Shown: piece after piece, positions 37,837-51,035 of the stretch
Numbering within the stretch: position 1 is the stretch's first letter
Layout of the letters: every line of letters starts with the position of its first letter
From: Euwallacea fornicatus
Lineage: Eukaryota; Arthropoda; Insecta; Coleoptera; Curculionidae
Length of the DNA stretch: 64,000 nucleotides
NCBI RefSeq assembly: GCF_040115645.1
Contig: NW_027096010.1
Coordinates: forward strand, 1,054,001-1,118,000
Direction of reading: 5' to 3'
The notes under the pieces: model-generated
Told to the model about the DNA's origin: nothing
The model's database searches: none
The model's input: only the letters and a program-made list of their open reading frames with translations
Translations under genes and position numbers: made by a program

Positions 37837-39772
37837 GAGATCTTCAGGATGACACAACAAATCATTATTGCATCTTGTTGAATTTCCAAGAAAAATAGTA
37901 CAATATGTGCTCAAACACACAACTCTTGTGACTTTTCAAACTTTGAAGCTCGATAACTTCGGCAAATGAGGACCAAATTTCTTAAACAAAGTGTCAAATT
38001 AATCAGCTCCACGAGATGTTTAAGATGCCACAACACATCATGACTGAATCTTTTTGAATTTACAAGAAAAATTGTACATTAAGTCCTCAAACACACAACT
38101 CTTGTGACTTTTCAAACTTTGAAGCTCGATAACTTCGGCAAATGAGGACCAAATTTCTTAAACAAAGTGTCAAATTAATCAGCTCGACGAGATCTTCAGG
38201 ATGTCGAATCAAATCATGATTGCATCTTGTTGAATTTCCAAGAAAAATAGTACATTATTTGCTCAAACACACAACTTTAGTGACTTTTCAAACTTTGAAG
38301 CTCGATAACTTCGGCAAATGAAGACCAAATTTGTTAAACATAGTGTCAAATTAATCAGCTCGACGAGGTCTTTCGGGTGTTACAATAAATCATTATTGCA
38401 TCTTGTTGAATTTCCAAGAAAAATAGTACATTATGTGCTCAAACACACAACTCTTGTGACTTTTCAAACTTTCAAGCTCGATAACTTCGGCAAATGAGGA
38501 CCAAATTTGTTAAATAAAGTGTCAAATTAATCAGCTCGACGAGATCTTTCGGATGTCACAATAAATCATTATTGCATCTTGTTGAATTTCCAAGAAAAAT
38601 AGTACAATATTTGCTCAAACACACAACTTTTGTGACTTTTCAAACTTTGAAGCTCGATAACTTCGGCAAATGAGGACCAAATTTGTTAAATAAAGTGTCA
38701 AATTAATCAGCTCGACGAGATCTTTCGGATGTCACAACAAATTATTATTATATCTTGTAGAATTTCCAAGAAAAATAGTACATTATGTGCTCAAACACAC
38801 AACTTTTGTGACTTTTCAAACTTTGAAGCTCGATAACTTCGGCAAATAAAGACCAAATTTGTTAAACAAAGTGTCAAATTAATCAGCTCGACGAGGTATT
38901 TCGGATGTCACAATAAATCATTATCGCATCTTGTTGAATTTCCAAGAACAATAGTACATTATGTGCTCAAACACACAACTTTTTTGATTATTCAAACTTT
39001 GAAGCTCGATAACTTCGGCAAATGAGGACCACATTTCTTAAACAAAGTGTCAAATTAATCAGCTCGACGAGATCATTCGGACGTCACAACAAATCATTAT
39101 TATATCTTGTAGAATTTCCAAGAAAAATATTACATTATGTGCTCAAACACACAACTTTTGTGACTATTCAAATTTTGAAGCTCGATAACTTCGGCAAATG
39201 AAGACCAAATTTGTTAAACAAAGTGTCAAATTAATCAGCTCGACGAGGTCTTTCGGATGTCACAATAAATCATTATCGCATCTTGTTGAATTTCCAAGAA
39301 CAATAGTACATTATGTGCTCAAACACACAACTTTTTTGATTATTCAAACTTTGAAGCTCGATAACTTCGGCAAATGAGGACCAAATTTCTTAAACAAAGT
39401 GTCAAATTAATCAGCTCCACGAGATGTTTAAGATGCCACAACACATCATGACTGAATCTTGTTGAATTTACAAGAAAAATTGTACATTAAGTCCTCAAAC
39501 ACACAACTCTTGTGACTTTTCAAACTTTCAAGCTCGATAACTTCGGCAAATGAGGACCAAATTTGTTAAATAAAGTGTCAAATTAATCAGCTCGACGAGA
39601 TCTTTCGGATGTCACAATAAATCATTATTGCATCTTGTTGAATTTCCAAGAAAAATAGTACAATATTTGCTCAAACACACAACTTTTGTGACTTTTCAAA
39701 CTTTGAAGCTCGATAACTTCGGCAAATGAGGACCAAATTTGTTAAATAAAGTGTCAAATTAATCAGCTCCAC

Positions 39773-40299
39773 GAGATCTTCAGGATGTCGCATCAAATCA
39801 TGATTGCATCTTGTTGAATTTCCAAGAAAAATAGTACATTATTTGCTCAAACACACAACTTTAGTGACTTTTCAAACTTTGAAGCTCGATAACTTCGGCA
39901 AATGAGGACCAAATTAGTTAAACAATGTGTCAAATTAATCAGCTCGACGAGGTCTTTCGGGTGTTACAATAAATCATTATCGCATTTTGTTGAATTTCCA
40001 AGAAAAATAGTACAATATGTGCTCAAACACACAACTCTTGTGACTTTCAAACTTTGAAGCTCGATAACTTCGGCAAATGAGGACCAAATTTCTTAAACAA
40101 AGTGTCAAATTAATCAGCTCGACGAGATCTTTCGGATGTCACAATAAATCATTATTGCATCTTGTTGAATTTCCAAGAAAAATAGTACAATATGTGCTCA
40201 AACACACAACTCTTGTGACTTTTCAAACTTTGAAGCTCGATAACTTCGGCAAATGAAGACCAAATTTGTTAAACAAAGTGTCAAATTAATCAGCTCGAC
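39773..40299 (+). repeat. Domain 2 block transplanted into domain 3
   Basis: T ending in caatgtgtc, the 175-bp O monomer, then an X monomer: the same trio that marks every domain 2 unit boundary (for example 17249-17775). T with this end and the 1-bp deletion are otherwise confined to 9505-32028. In R1 and R3 this place is taken by other monomers, so the block was moved here by exchange or conversion. Confidence 0.82.
39949..40123 (+). repeat. 175-bp monomer, fifth copy, outside domain 2
   Basis: Same gtgactttcaaac deletion as the four domain 2 copies; the next monomer begins at 40124. It sits inside unit R2, nearly 8 kb beyond the nearest other copy. Confidence 0.93.
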
Positions 40300-40475
40300 G
40301 AGATCTTTCGGGTGTTACAATAAATCATTATTGCATCTTGTTGAATTTCCAAGAAAAATAGTACATTATGTGCTCAAACACACAACTTTTGTGACTATTC
40401 AAACTTTGAAGCTCGATAACTTCGGCAAATGAGGACCAAATTTCTTAAACAAAGTGTCAAATTAATCAGCTCCAC

Positions 40476-40651
40476 GAGATGTTTAAGATGCCACAACACA
40501 TCATGACTGAATCTTGTTGAATTTTCAAGAAAAATAGTACATTATGTGCGCAAACACACGACTCTTGTGACTTTTCAAACATTGAAGCTCGATAACTTCG
40601 GCAAATGAGGACCAAATTTGTTAAATAAAGTGTCAAATTAATCAGCTCGAC
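40476..40651 (+). repeat. Chimeric S/E monomer
   Basis: The head is type S (gagatgtttaag, gactgaatc). From gaattttcaag onward it is the E-type monomer of R1 at 36077, including the rare gtgcgcaaac and acacgactc. The switch lies within about monomer positions 36-50. It joins a domain 3 S context to the L block that follows and shows a recombination junction inside a monomer. Confidence 0.85.
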
Positions 40652-42059
40652 GAGATCTTTCGGATGTCACAACAAATTATTATTATATCTTGTAGAATTT
40701 CCAAGAAAAATAGTACATTATGTGCTCAAACACACAACTTTTGTGACTTTTCAAACTTTGAAGCTCGATAACTTCGGCAAATGAAGACCAAATTTGTTAA
40801 ACAAAGTGTCAAATTAATCAGCTCGACGAGGTCTTTCGGATGTCACAATAAATCATTATCGCATCTTGTTGAATTTCCAAGAACAATAGTACATTATGTG
40901 CTCAAACACACAACTTTTTTGATTATTCAAATTTTGAAGCTCGATAACTTCGGCAAATGAGGACCAAATTTCTTAAACAAAGTGTCAAATTAATCAGCTC
41001 GCCGAGATCTTCAGGATGTCACAACAAATCATTATTGCATCTTGTTGAATTTCCAAGAACAATAGTACATTATGTGCTCAAACACACAACTTTTTTGATT
41101 ATTCAAACTTTGAAGCTCGATAACTTCGGCAAATGAAGACCAAATTTGTTAAACAAAGTGTCAAATTAATCAGCTCGACGATATCTTTAAGATGTCATAA
41201 CACATCATGATTGCATTTTGTTGAATTTCCAAGAACAATAGTACAATATGTGCTCAAACACACAACTCTTGTGACTTTTCAAACTTTGAAGCTCGATAAC
41301 TTCGGCAAATGAGGACCAAATTTCTTAAACAAAGTGTCAAATTAATCAGCTCGACGAGATCTTTCGGATGTCACAATAAATCATTATTGCATCTTGTTGA
41401 ATTTCCAAGAAAAATAGTACATTATGTGCTCAAACACACAACTCTTGTGACTTTTCAAACTTTGAAGCTCGATAACTTCGGCAAATGAAGACCAAATTTG
41501 TTAAACAAAGTGTCAAATTAATCAGCTCGACGAGATCTTTCGGATGTCACAATAAATCATTATTGCATCTTGTTGAATTTCCAAGAAAAATAGTACAATA
41601 TGTGCTCAAACACACAACTCTTGTGACTTTTCAAACTTTGAAGCTCGATAACTTCGGCAAATGAGGACCAAATTTGTTAAATAAAGTGTCAAATTAATCA
41701 GCTCGACGAGGTCTTTCGGGTGTTACAATAAATCATTATTGCATCTTGTTGAATTTCCAAGAAAAATAGTACATTATGTGCTCAAACACACAACTTTTGT
41801 GACTATTCAAACTTTGAAGCTCGATAACTTCGGCAAATGAAGACCAAATTTGTTAAACAAAGTGTCAAATTAATCAGCTCGACGAGATCTTTCGGATGTC
41901 ACAATAAATCATTATTGCATCTTGTTGAATTTCCAAGAAAAATAGTACAATATGTGCTCAAACACACAACTCTTGTGACTTTTCAAACTTTGAAGCTCGA
42001 TAACTTCGGCAAATGAGGACCAAATTTGTTAAATAAAGTGTCAAATTAATCAGCTCGAT

Positions 42060-45000
42060 GAGATCTTCAGGATGACACAACAAATCATTATTGCATCTTG
42101 TTGAATTTCCAAGAAAAATAGTACAATATGTGCTCAAACACACAACTCTTGTGACTTTTCAAACTTTGAAGCTCGATAACTTCGGCAAATGAGGACCAAA
42201 TTTCTTAAACAAAGTGTCAAATTAATCAGCTCCACGAGATGTTTAAGATGCCACAACACATCATGACTGAATCTTTTTGAATTTACAAGAAAAATTGTAC
42301 ATTAAGTCCTCAAACACACAACTCTTGTGACTTTTCAAACTTTGAAGCTCGATAACTTCGGCAAATGAGGACCAAATTTCTTAAACAAAGTGTCAAATTA
42401 ATCAGCTCGACGAGATCTTCAGGATGTCGAATCAAATCATGATTGCATCTTGTTGAATTTCCAAGAAAAATAGTACATTATTTGCTCAAACACACAACTT
42501 TAGTGACTTTTCAAACTTTGAAGCTCGATAACTTCGGCAAATGAAGACCAAATTTGTTAAACATAGTGTCAAATTAATCAGCTCGACGAGGTCTTTCGGG
42601 TGTTACAATAAATCATTATTGCATCTTGTTGAATTTCCAAGAAAAATAGTACATTATGTGCTCAAACACACAACTCTTGTGACTTTTCAAACTTTCAAGC
42701 TCGATAACTTCGGCAAATGAGGACCAAATTTGTTAAATAAAGTGTCAAATTAATCAGCTCGACGAGATCTTTCGGATGTCACAATAAATCATTATTGCAT
42801 CTTGTTGAATTTCCAAGAAAAATAGTACAATATTTGCTCAAACACACAACTTTTGTGACTTTTCAAACTTTGAAGCTCGATAACTTCGGCAAATGAGGAC
42901 CAAATTTGTTAAATAAAGTGTCAAATTAATCAGCTCGACGAGATCTTTCGGATGTCACAACAAATTATTATTATATCTTGTAGAATTTCCAAGAAAAATA
43001 GTACATTATGTGCTCAAACACACAACTTTTGTGACTTTTCAAACTTTGAAGCTCGATAACTTCGGCAAATAAAGACCAAATTTGTTAAACAAAGTGTCAA
43101 ATTAATCAGCTCGACGAGGTATTTCGGATGTCACAATAAATCATTATCGCATCTTGTTGAATTTCCAAGAACAATAGTACATTATGTGCTCAAACACACA
43201 ACTTTTTTGATTATTCAAACTTTGAAGCTCGATAACTTCGGCAAATGAGGACCACATTTCTTAAACAAAGTGTCAAATTAATCAGCTCGACGAGATCATT
43301 CGGACGTCACAACAAATCATTATTATATCTTGTAGAATTTCCAAGAAAAATATTACATTATGTGCTCAAACACACAACTTTTGTGACTATTCAAATTTTG
43401 AAGCTCGATAACTTCGGCAAATGAAGACCAAATTTGTTAAACAAAGTGTCAAATTAATCAGCTCGACGAGGTCTTTCGGATGTCACAATAAATCATTATC
43501 GCATCTTGTTGAATTTCCAAGAACAATAGTACATTATGTGCTCAAACACACAACTTTTTTGATTATTCAAACTTTGAAGCTCGATAACTTCGGCAAATGA
43601 GGACCAAATTTCTTAAACAAAGTGTCAAATTAATCAGCTCCACGAGATGTTTAAGATGCCACAACACATCATGACTGAATCTTGTTGAATTTACAAGAAA
43701 AATTGTACATTAAGTCCTCAAACACACAACTCTTGTGACTTTTCAAACTTTCAAGCTCGATAACTTCGGCAAATGAGGACCAAATTTGTTAAATAAAGTG
43801 TCAAATTAATCAGCTCGACGAGATCTTTCGGATGTCACAATAAATCATTATTGCATCTTGTTGAATTTCCAAGAAAAATAGTACAATATTTGCTCAAACA
43901 CACAACTTTTGTGACTTTTCAAACTTTGAAGCTCGATAACTTCGGCAAATGAGGACCAAATTTGTTAAATAAAGTGTCAAATTAATCAGCTCGATGAGAT
44001 CTTCAGGATGACACAACAAATCATTATTGCATCTTGTTGAATTTCCAAGAAAAATAGTACATTATGTGCTCAAACACACAACTCTTGTGACTTTTCAAAC
44101 TTTGAAGCTCGATAACTTCGGCAAATGAAGACCAAATTTGTTAAACAAAGTGTCCAAGTAATCAGCTCGACGAGGTCTTTCGGGTGTTACAATAAATCAT
44201 TATTGCATCTTGTTGAATTTCCAAGAAAAATAGTACAATATGTGCTCAAACACACAACTCTTGTGACTTTTCAAACTTTGAAGCTCGATAACTTCGGCAA
44301 ATGAGGACCAAATTTCTTAAACAAAGTGTCAAATTAATCAGCTCGATGAGATCTTCAGGATGACACAATAAATCATTATCGCATCTTGTTGAATTTTCAA
44401 GAAAAATAGTACATTATGTGCTCAAACACACGACTCTTGTGACTTTTCAAACATTGAAGCTCGATAACTTCGGCAAATGAGGACCAAATTTGTTAAATAA
44501 AGTGTCAAATTAATCAGCTCGACGAGATCTTTCGGATGTCACAACAAATTATTATTATATCTTGTAGAATTTCCAAGAAAAATAGTACATTATGTGCTCA
44601 AACACACAACTTTTGTGACTTTTCAAACTTTGAAGCTCGATAACTTCGGCAAATGAAGACCAAATTTGTTAAACAAAGTGTCAAATTAATCAGCTCGACG
44701 AGGTCTTTCGGATGTCACAATAAATCATTATCGCATCTTGTTGAATTTCCAAGAACAATAGTACATTATGTGCTCAAACACACAACTTTTTTGATTATTC
44801 AAATTTTGAAGCTCGATAACTTCGGCAAATGAGGACCAAATTTCTTAAACAAAGTGTCAAATTAATCAGCTCGCCGAGATCTTCAGGATGTCACAACAAA
44901 TCATTATTGCATCTTGTTGAATTTCCAAGAACAATAGTACATTATGTGCTCAAACACACAACTTTTTTGATTATTCAAACTTTGAAGCTCGATAACTTCG

Positions 45001-45931
45001 GCAAATGAAGACCAAATTTGTTAAACAAAGTGTCAAATTAATCAGCTCGACGATATCTTTAAGATGTCATAACACATCATGATTGCATTTTGTTGCATTT
45101 CCAAGAACAATAGTACAATATGTGCTCAAACACACAACTCTTGTGACTTTTCAAACTTTGAAGCTCGATAACTTCGGCAAATGAGGACCAAATTTCTTAA
45201 ACAAAGTGTCAAATTAACCAGCTCGACGAGATCTTTCGGATGTCACAATAAATCATTATTGCATCTTGTTGAATTTCCAAGAAAAATAGTACATTATGTG
45301 CTCAAACACACAACTCTTGTGACTTTTCAAACTTTGAAGCTCGATAACTTCGGCAAATGAAGACCAAATTTGTTAAACAAAGTGTCAAATTAATCAGCTC
45401 GACGAGATCTTTCGGATGTCACAATAAATCATTATTGCATCTTGTTGAATTTCCAAGAAAAATAGTACAATATGTGCTCAAACACACAACTCTTGTGACT
45501 TTTCAAACTTTGAAGCTCGATAACTTCGGCAAATGAGGACCAAATTTGTTAAATAAAGTGTCAAATTAATCAGCTCGACGAGGTCTTTCGGGTGTTACAA
45601 TAAATCATTATTGCATCTTGTTGAATTTCCAAGAAAAATAGTACATTATGTGCTCAAACACACAACTTTTGTGACTATTCAAACTTTGAAGCTCGATAAC
45701 TTCGGCAAATGAAGACCAAATTTGTTAAACAAAGTGTCAAATTAATCAGCTCGACGAGATCTTTCGGGTGTCACAATAAATCATTATTGCATCTTGTTGA
45801 ATTTCCAAGAAAAATAGTACAATATGTGCTCAAACACACGACTCTTGTGACTTTTCAAACTTTGAAGCTCGATAACTTCGGCAAATGAGGACCAAATTTG
45901 TTAAATAAAGTGTCAAATTAATCAGCTCGAT
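42060..45931 (+). repeat. Domain 3 HOR, unit R3, 22 monomers (3872 bp)
   Basis: The first eleven monomers match R2 (42060-43995). The next three (I-like with gtccaagtaatc, gaggtc, E) match R1 at 35725-36252, then L onward matches both. R3 therefore looks like R1 with a six-monomer insertion and one fewer plain monomer near the end. Private marks include ttgcatttcc (45052), aaccagctc before 45228, and gggtgtcac (45756). Confidence 0.86.
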
Positions 45932-46987
45932 GAGATCTTCAGGATGACACAACAAATCATTATTGCATCTTGTTGAATTTCCAAGAAAAATAGTACAATA
46001 TGTGCTCAAACACACAACTCTTGTGACTTTTCAAACTTTGAAGCTCGATAACTTCGGCAAATGAGGACCAAATTTCTTAAACAAAGTGTCAAATTAATCA
46101 GCTCCACGAGATGTTTAAGATGCCACAACACATCATGACTGAATCTTGTTGAATTTACAAGAAAAATTGTACATTAAGTCCTCAAACACACAACTCTTGT
46201 GACTTTTCAAACTTTGAAGCTCGATAACTTCGGCAAATGAGGACCAAATTTCTTAAACAAAGTGTCAAATTAATCAGCTCGACGAGATCTTTCGGATGTC
46301 ACAATAAATCATTATTGCATCTTGTTGAATTTCCAAGAAAAATAGTACAATATGTGCTCAAACACACAACTCTTGTGACTTTTCAAACTTTGAAGCTCGA
46401 TAACTTCGGCAAATGAGGACCAAATTTGTTAAATAAAGTGTCAAATTAATCAGCTCGACGAGATCTTTCGGATGTCACAATAAATCATTATTGCATCTTG
46501 TTGAATTTCCAAGAAAAATAGTACAATATGTGCTCAAACACACAACTCTTGTGACTTTTCAAACTTTGAAGCTCGATAACTTCGGCAAATGAGGACCAAA
46601 TTTGTTAAATAAAGTGTCAAATTAATCAGCTCGACGAGATCTTTCGGATGTCACAACAAATTATTATTATATCTTGTAGAATTTCCAAGAAAAATAGTAC
46701 ATTATGTGCTCAAACACACAACTTTTGTGACTTTTCAAACTTTGAAGCTCGATAACTTCGGCAAATGAAGACCAAATTTGTTAAACAAAGTGTCAAATTA
46801 ATTAGCTCGACGAGGTCTTTCGGATGTCACAATAAATCATTATCGCATCTTGTTGAATTTCCAAGAACAATAGTACATTATGTGCTCAAACACACAACTT
46901 TTTTGATTATTCAAACTTTGAAGCTCGATAACTTCGGCAAATGAGGACCAAATTTCTTAAACAAAGTGTCAAATTAATCAGCTCGCC

Positions 46988-47515
46988 GAGATCTTCAGGA
47001 TGTCACAACAAATCATTATTGCATCTTGTTGAATTTCCAAGAACAATAGTGCATTATGTGCTCAAACACACAACTTTTGTGACTTTTCAAACTTTGAAGC
47101 TCGATAGCTTCGGCAAATGAGGACCAAATTTCTTAAACAAAGTGTCAAATTAATCAGCTCGCCGAGATCTTCAGGATGTCACAACAAATCATTATTGCAT
47201 CTTGTTGAATTTCCAAGAACAATAGTACATTATGTGCTCAAACACACAACTTTTGTGACTTTTCAAACTTTGAAGCTCGATAACTTCGGCAAATGAGGAC
47301 CACATTTCTTAAACAAAGTGTCAAATTAATCAGCTCGCCGAGATCTTCAGGATGTCACAACAAATCATTATTGCATCTTGTTGAATTTCCAAGAACAATA
47401 GTACATTATGTGCTCAAACACACAACTTTTGTGACTATTCAAATTTTGAAGCTCGATAACTTCGGCAAATGAGGACCAAATTTGTTAAACAAAGTGTCAA
47501 ATTAATCAGCTCGAC
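46988..47515 (+). repeat. Triplet of type G monomers
   Basis: Three successive monomers with ctcgcc entry and aagaacaatag. They are not identical: the first has gtgcattatg and gatagctt, the second ends accacattt, and the third has gactattc with aaattttg. A G triplet is seen nowhere else in the window. Confidence 0.82.
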
Positions 47516-48923
47516 GAGATCTTTCGGATGTCACAATAAATCATTATTGCATCTTGTTGAATTTCCAAGAAAAATAGTACAATATGTGCTCAAACACACA
47601 ACTTTTGTGACTTTTAAAACTTTGAAGCTCGATAACTTCGGCAAATGAAGACCAAATTTGTTAAACAAAGTGTCAAATTAATCAGCTCGACGAGGTCTTT
47701 CGGGTGTTACAATAAATCATTATTGCATCTTGTTGAATTTCCAAGAAAAATAGTACATTATGTGCTCAAACACACAACTCTTGTGACTTTTCAAACTTTG
47801 AAGCTCGATAACGTCGGCAAATGAAGACCAAATTTGTTAAATAAAGTGTCAAATTAATCAGCTCGACGAGGTCTTTCGGGTGTTACAATAAATCATTATT
47901 GCATCTTGTTGAATTTCCAAGAAAAATAGTACATTATGTGCTCAAACACACAACTCTTGTGACTTTTCAAACTTTGAAGCTCGATAACGTCGGCAAATGA
48001 AGACCAAATTTGTTAAATAAAGTGTCAAATTAATCAGCTCGATGAGATCTTCAGGATGACACAACAAATCATTATTGCATCTTGTTGAATTTCCAAGAAA
48101 AAGAGTACATTATGTGCTCAAACACACAACTCTTGTGACTTTTCAAACTTTGAAGCTCGATAACTTCGGCAAATGAAGACCAAATTTGTTAAACAAAGTG
48201 TCAAATTAATCAGCTCGACGAGATCTTTCGGGTGTTACAATAAATCATTATTGCATCTTGTTGAATTTCCAAGAAAAATAGTACATTATGTGCTCAAACA
48301 CACAACTTTTGTGACTATTCAAACTTTGAAGCTCGATAACTTCGGCAAATGAAGACCAAATTTGTTAAACAAAGTGTCAAATTAATCAGCTCGACGAGAT
48401 CTGTCGGACGTCACAATAAATCATTATTGCATCTTGTTGAATTTCCAAGAAAAATAGTACAATATGTGCTCAAACACACAACTCTTGTGACTTTTCAAAC
48501 TTTGAAGCTCGATAACTTCGGCAAATGAGGACCAAATTTCTTAAACAAAGTGTCAAATTAATCAGCTCGATGAGATCTTCAGGATGACACAATAAATCAT
48601 TATCGCATCTTGTTGAATTTCCAAGAAAAATAGTACATTATGTGCTCAAACACACAACTTTTGTGACTTTTCAAACTTTGAAGCTCGATAACTTCGGCAA
48701 ATGAGGACCAAATTTGTTAAATAAAGTGTCAAATTAATCAGCTCGATGAGATCTTCAGGGTGACACAACAAATCATTATTGCATCTTGTTGAATTTCCAA
48801 GAAAAATAGTACATTATGTGCTCAAACACACAACTCTTGTGACTTTTCAAACTTTGAAGCTCGATAACTTCGGCAAATGAAGACCAAATTTGTTAAACAA
48901 AGTGTCAAATTAATCAGCTCGAC

Positions 48924-49099
48924 GAGGTCTTTCGGATGTCACAATAAATCATTATTGCATCTTGTTCAATTTCCAAGAAAAATAGTAAAATATGTGGTCA
49001 AACACACAACTTTTGTGACTTTTCAAAATTTGAAGCTCGATAACTTCGGCAAATGAGGACCAAATTTCTTAAACAAAGTGTCAAATTAATCAGCTCGAC
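48924..49099 (+). repeat. Isolated type A monomer
   Basis: It carries the A signature (gttcaatttcc, aaaatatgtggtc, aaaatttgaag) under a gaggtcttt head. The other fourteen A monomers lie at or before 30798, so this one sits about 18 kb from its nearest relative. Confidence 0.82.
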
Positions 49100-51035
49100 G
49101 AGATCTTCAGGTTGACACAACAAATCATTATTGCATCTTGTTGAATTTCCAAGAACAATAGTACATTATGTGCTCAAACACACAACTTTTTTGATTATTC
49201 AAACTTTGAAGCTCGATAACTTCGGCAAATGAGGACCAAATTTCTTAAACGAAGTGTCAAATTAATCAGCTCGCCGAGATCTTCAGGATGTCACAACAAA
49301 TCATTATTGCATCTTGTTGAATTTCCAAGAAAAATAGTACATTATGTGCTCAAACACACAACTCTTGTGACTTTTCAAACTTTGAAGCTCGATAACTTCG
49401 GCAAATGAAGACCAAATTTGTTAAATAAAGTGTCAAATTAATCAGCTCGACGAGGTCTTTCGGGTGTTACAATAAATCATTATTGCATCTTGTTGAATTT
49501 CCAAGAAAAATAGTACATTATGTGCTCAAACACACAACTTTTGTGACTATTCAAACTTTGAAGCTCGATAACTTCGGCAAATGAAGACCAAATTTGTTAA
49601 ACAAAGTGTCAAATTAATCAGCTCGACGAGATCTTTCGGATGTCACGATAAATCATTATTGCATCTTGTTGAATTTCCAAGAAAAATAGTACAATATGTG
49701 CTCAAACACACAACTCTTGTGACTTTTCAAACTTTGAAGCTCGATAACTTCGGCAAATGAGGACCAAATTTCTTAAACAAAGTGTCAAATTAATCAGCTC
49801 CACGAGATGTTTAAGATGCCACAACACATCATGACTGAATCTTGTTGAATTTACAAGAAAAATTGTACATTAAGTCCTCAAACACACAACTCTTGTGACT
49901 TTTCAAACTTTGAAGCTCGATAACTTCGGCAAATGAGGACCAAATTTCTTAAACAAAGTGTCAAATTAATCAGCTCGACGAGATCTTCAGGATGTCGAAT
50001 CAAATCATGATTGCATCTTGTTGAATTTCCAAGAAAAATAGTACATTATTTGCTCAAACACACAACTTTAGTGACTTTTCAAACTTTGAAGCTCGATAAC
50101 TTCGGCAAATGAGGACCAAATTTCTTAAACAAAGTGTCAAATTAATCAGCTCGACGAGATCTTCAGGATGTCGAATCAAATCATGATTGCATCTTGTTGA
50201 ATTTCCAAGAAAAATAGTACATTATGTGCTCAAACACACAACTCTTGTGACTTTTCAAACTTTGAAGCTCGATAACTTCGGCAAATGAGGACCAAATTTG
50301 TTAAATAAAGTGTCAAATTAATCAGCTCGACGAGATCTTTCGGATGTCACAATAAATCATTATTGCATCTTGTTGAATTTCCAAGAAAAATAGTACAATA
50401 TGTGCTCAAACACACAACTCTTGTGACTTTTCAAACTTTGAAGCTCGATAACTTCGGCAAATGAGGACCAAATTTCTTAAACAAAGTGTCAAATTAATCA
50501 GCTCGACGAGATCTTTCGGATGTCACAATAAATCATTATTGCATCTTGTTGAATTTCCAAGAAAAATAGTACAATATGTGCTCAAACACACAACTCTTGT
50601 GACTTTTCAAACTTTGAAGCTCGATAACTTCGGCAAATGAGGACCAAATTTCTTAAACAAAGTGTCAAATTAATCAGCTCGACGAGATCTTTCGGATGTC
50701 ACAATAAATCATTATTGCATCTTGTTGAATTTCCAAGAAAAATAGTACAATATGTGCTCAAACACACAACTCTTGTGACTTTTCAAACTTTGAAGCTCGA
50801 TAACTTCGGCAAATGAGGACCAAATTTGTTAAATAAAGTGTCAAATTAATCAGCTCGACGAGATCTTTCGGATGTCACAATAAATCATTATTGCATCTTG
50901 TTGAATTTCCAAGAAAAATAGTACAATATGTGCTCAAACACACAACTCTTGTGACTTTTCAAACTTTGAAGCTCGATAACTTCGGCAAATGAGGACCAAA
51001 TTTGTTAAATAAAGTGTCAAATTAATCAGCTCGAC
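49100..51035 (+). repeat. 11-mer tandem duplication, copy 1 (1936 bp)
   Basis: Eleven monomers: a caggttgacac monomer with cttttttgattattc, G-entry monomer, gaggtctttcggg, an X with cacgataaatc, S (49804), two gtcgaatc monomers, and four X monomers. Rare marks (caggttgac, cttaaacgaag, cacgataaatc) all recur in the next copy. Confidence 0.9.

Larger units (their letters stand above)
37837..42059 (+). repeat. Domain 3 HOR, unit R2, 24 monomers (4223 bp)
   Basis: Starts like R1 (tcaggatgac/caatatg, S, F-like, gaggtc, caatatttgc). It then has a six-monomer block (L, gaggtatttcgg, gagatcattcggacg, gaggtc, S, caatatttgc; 38717-39772) also present in R3, then a foreign T-O175 pair, two plain monomers, an S/E chimera and the L-to-end part of R1. 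The length equals 24 x 176 - 1 because of the 175-bp monomer. Confidence 0.85.
45932..49099 (+). repeat. Domain 3 right flank, mixed monomers
   Basis: Eighteen monomers starting as a fourth R unit (tcaggatgac/caatatg, S, two X, L, gaggtc). The order then breaks up: three G monomers, plain monomers, an identical-looking pair with aacgtcgg (47692-48043), an E (48572) and a stray type A (48924). No complete HOR copy is visible. Confidence 0.78.
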
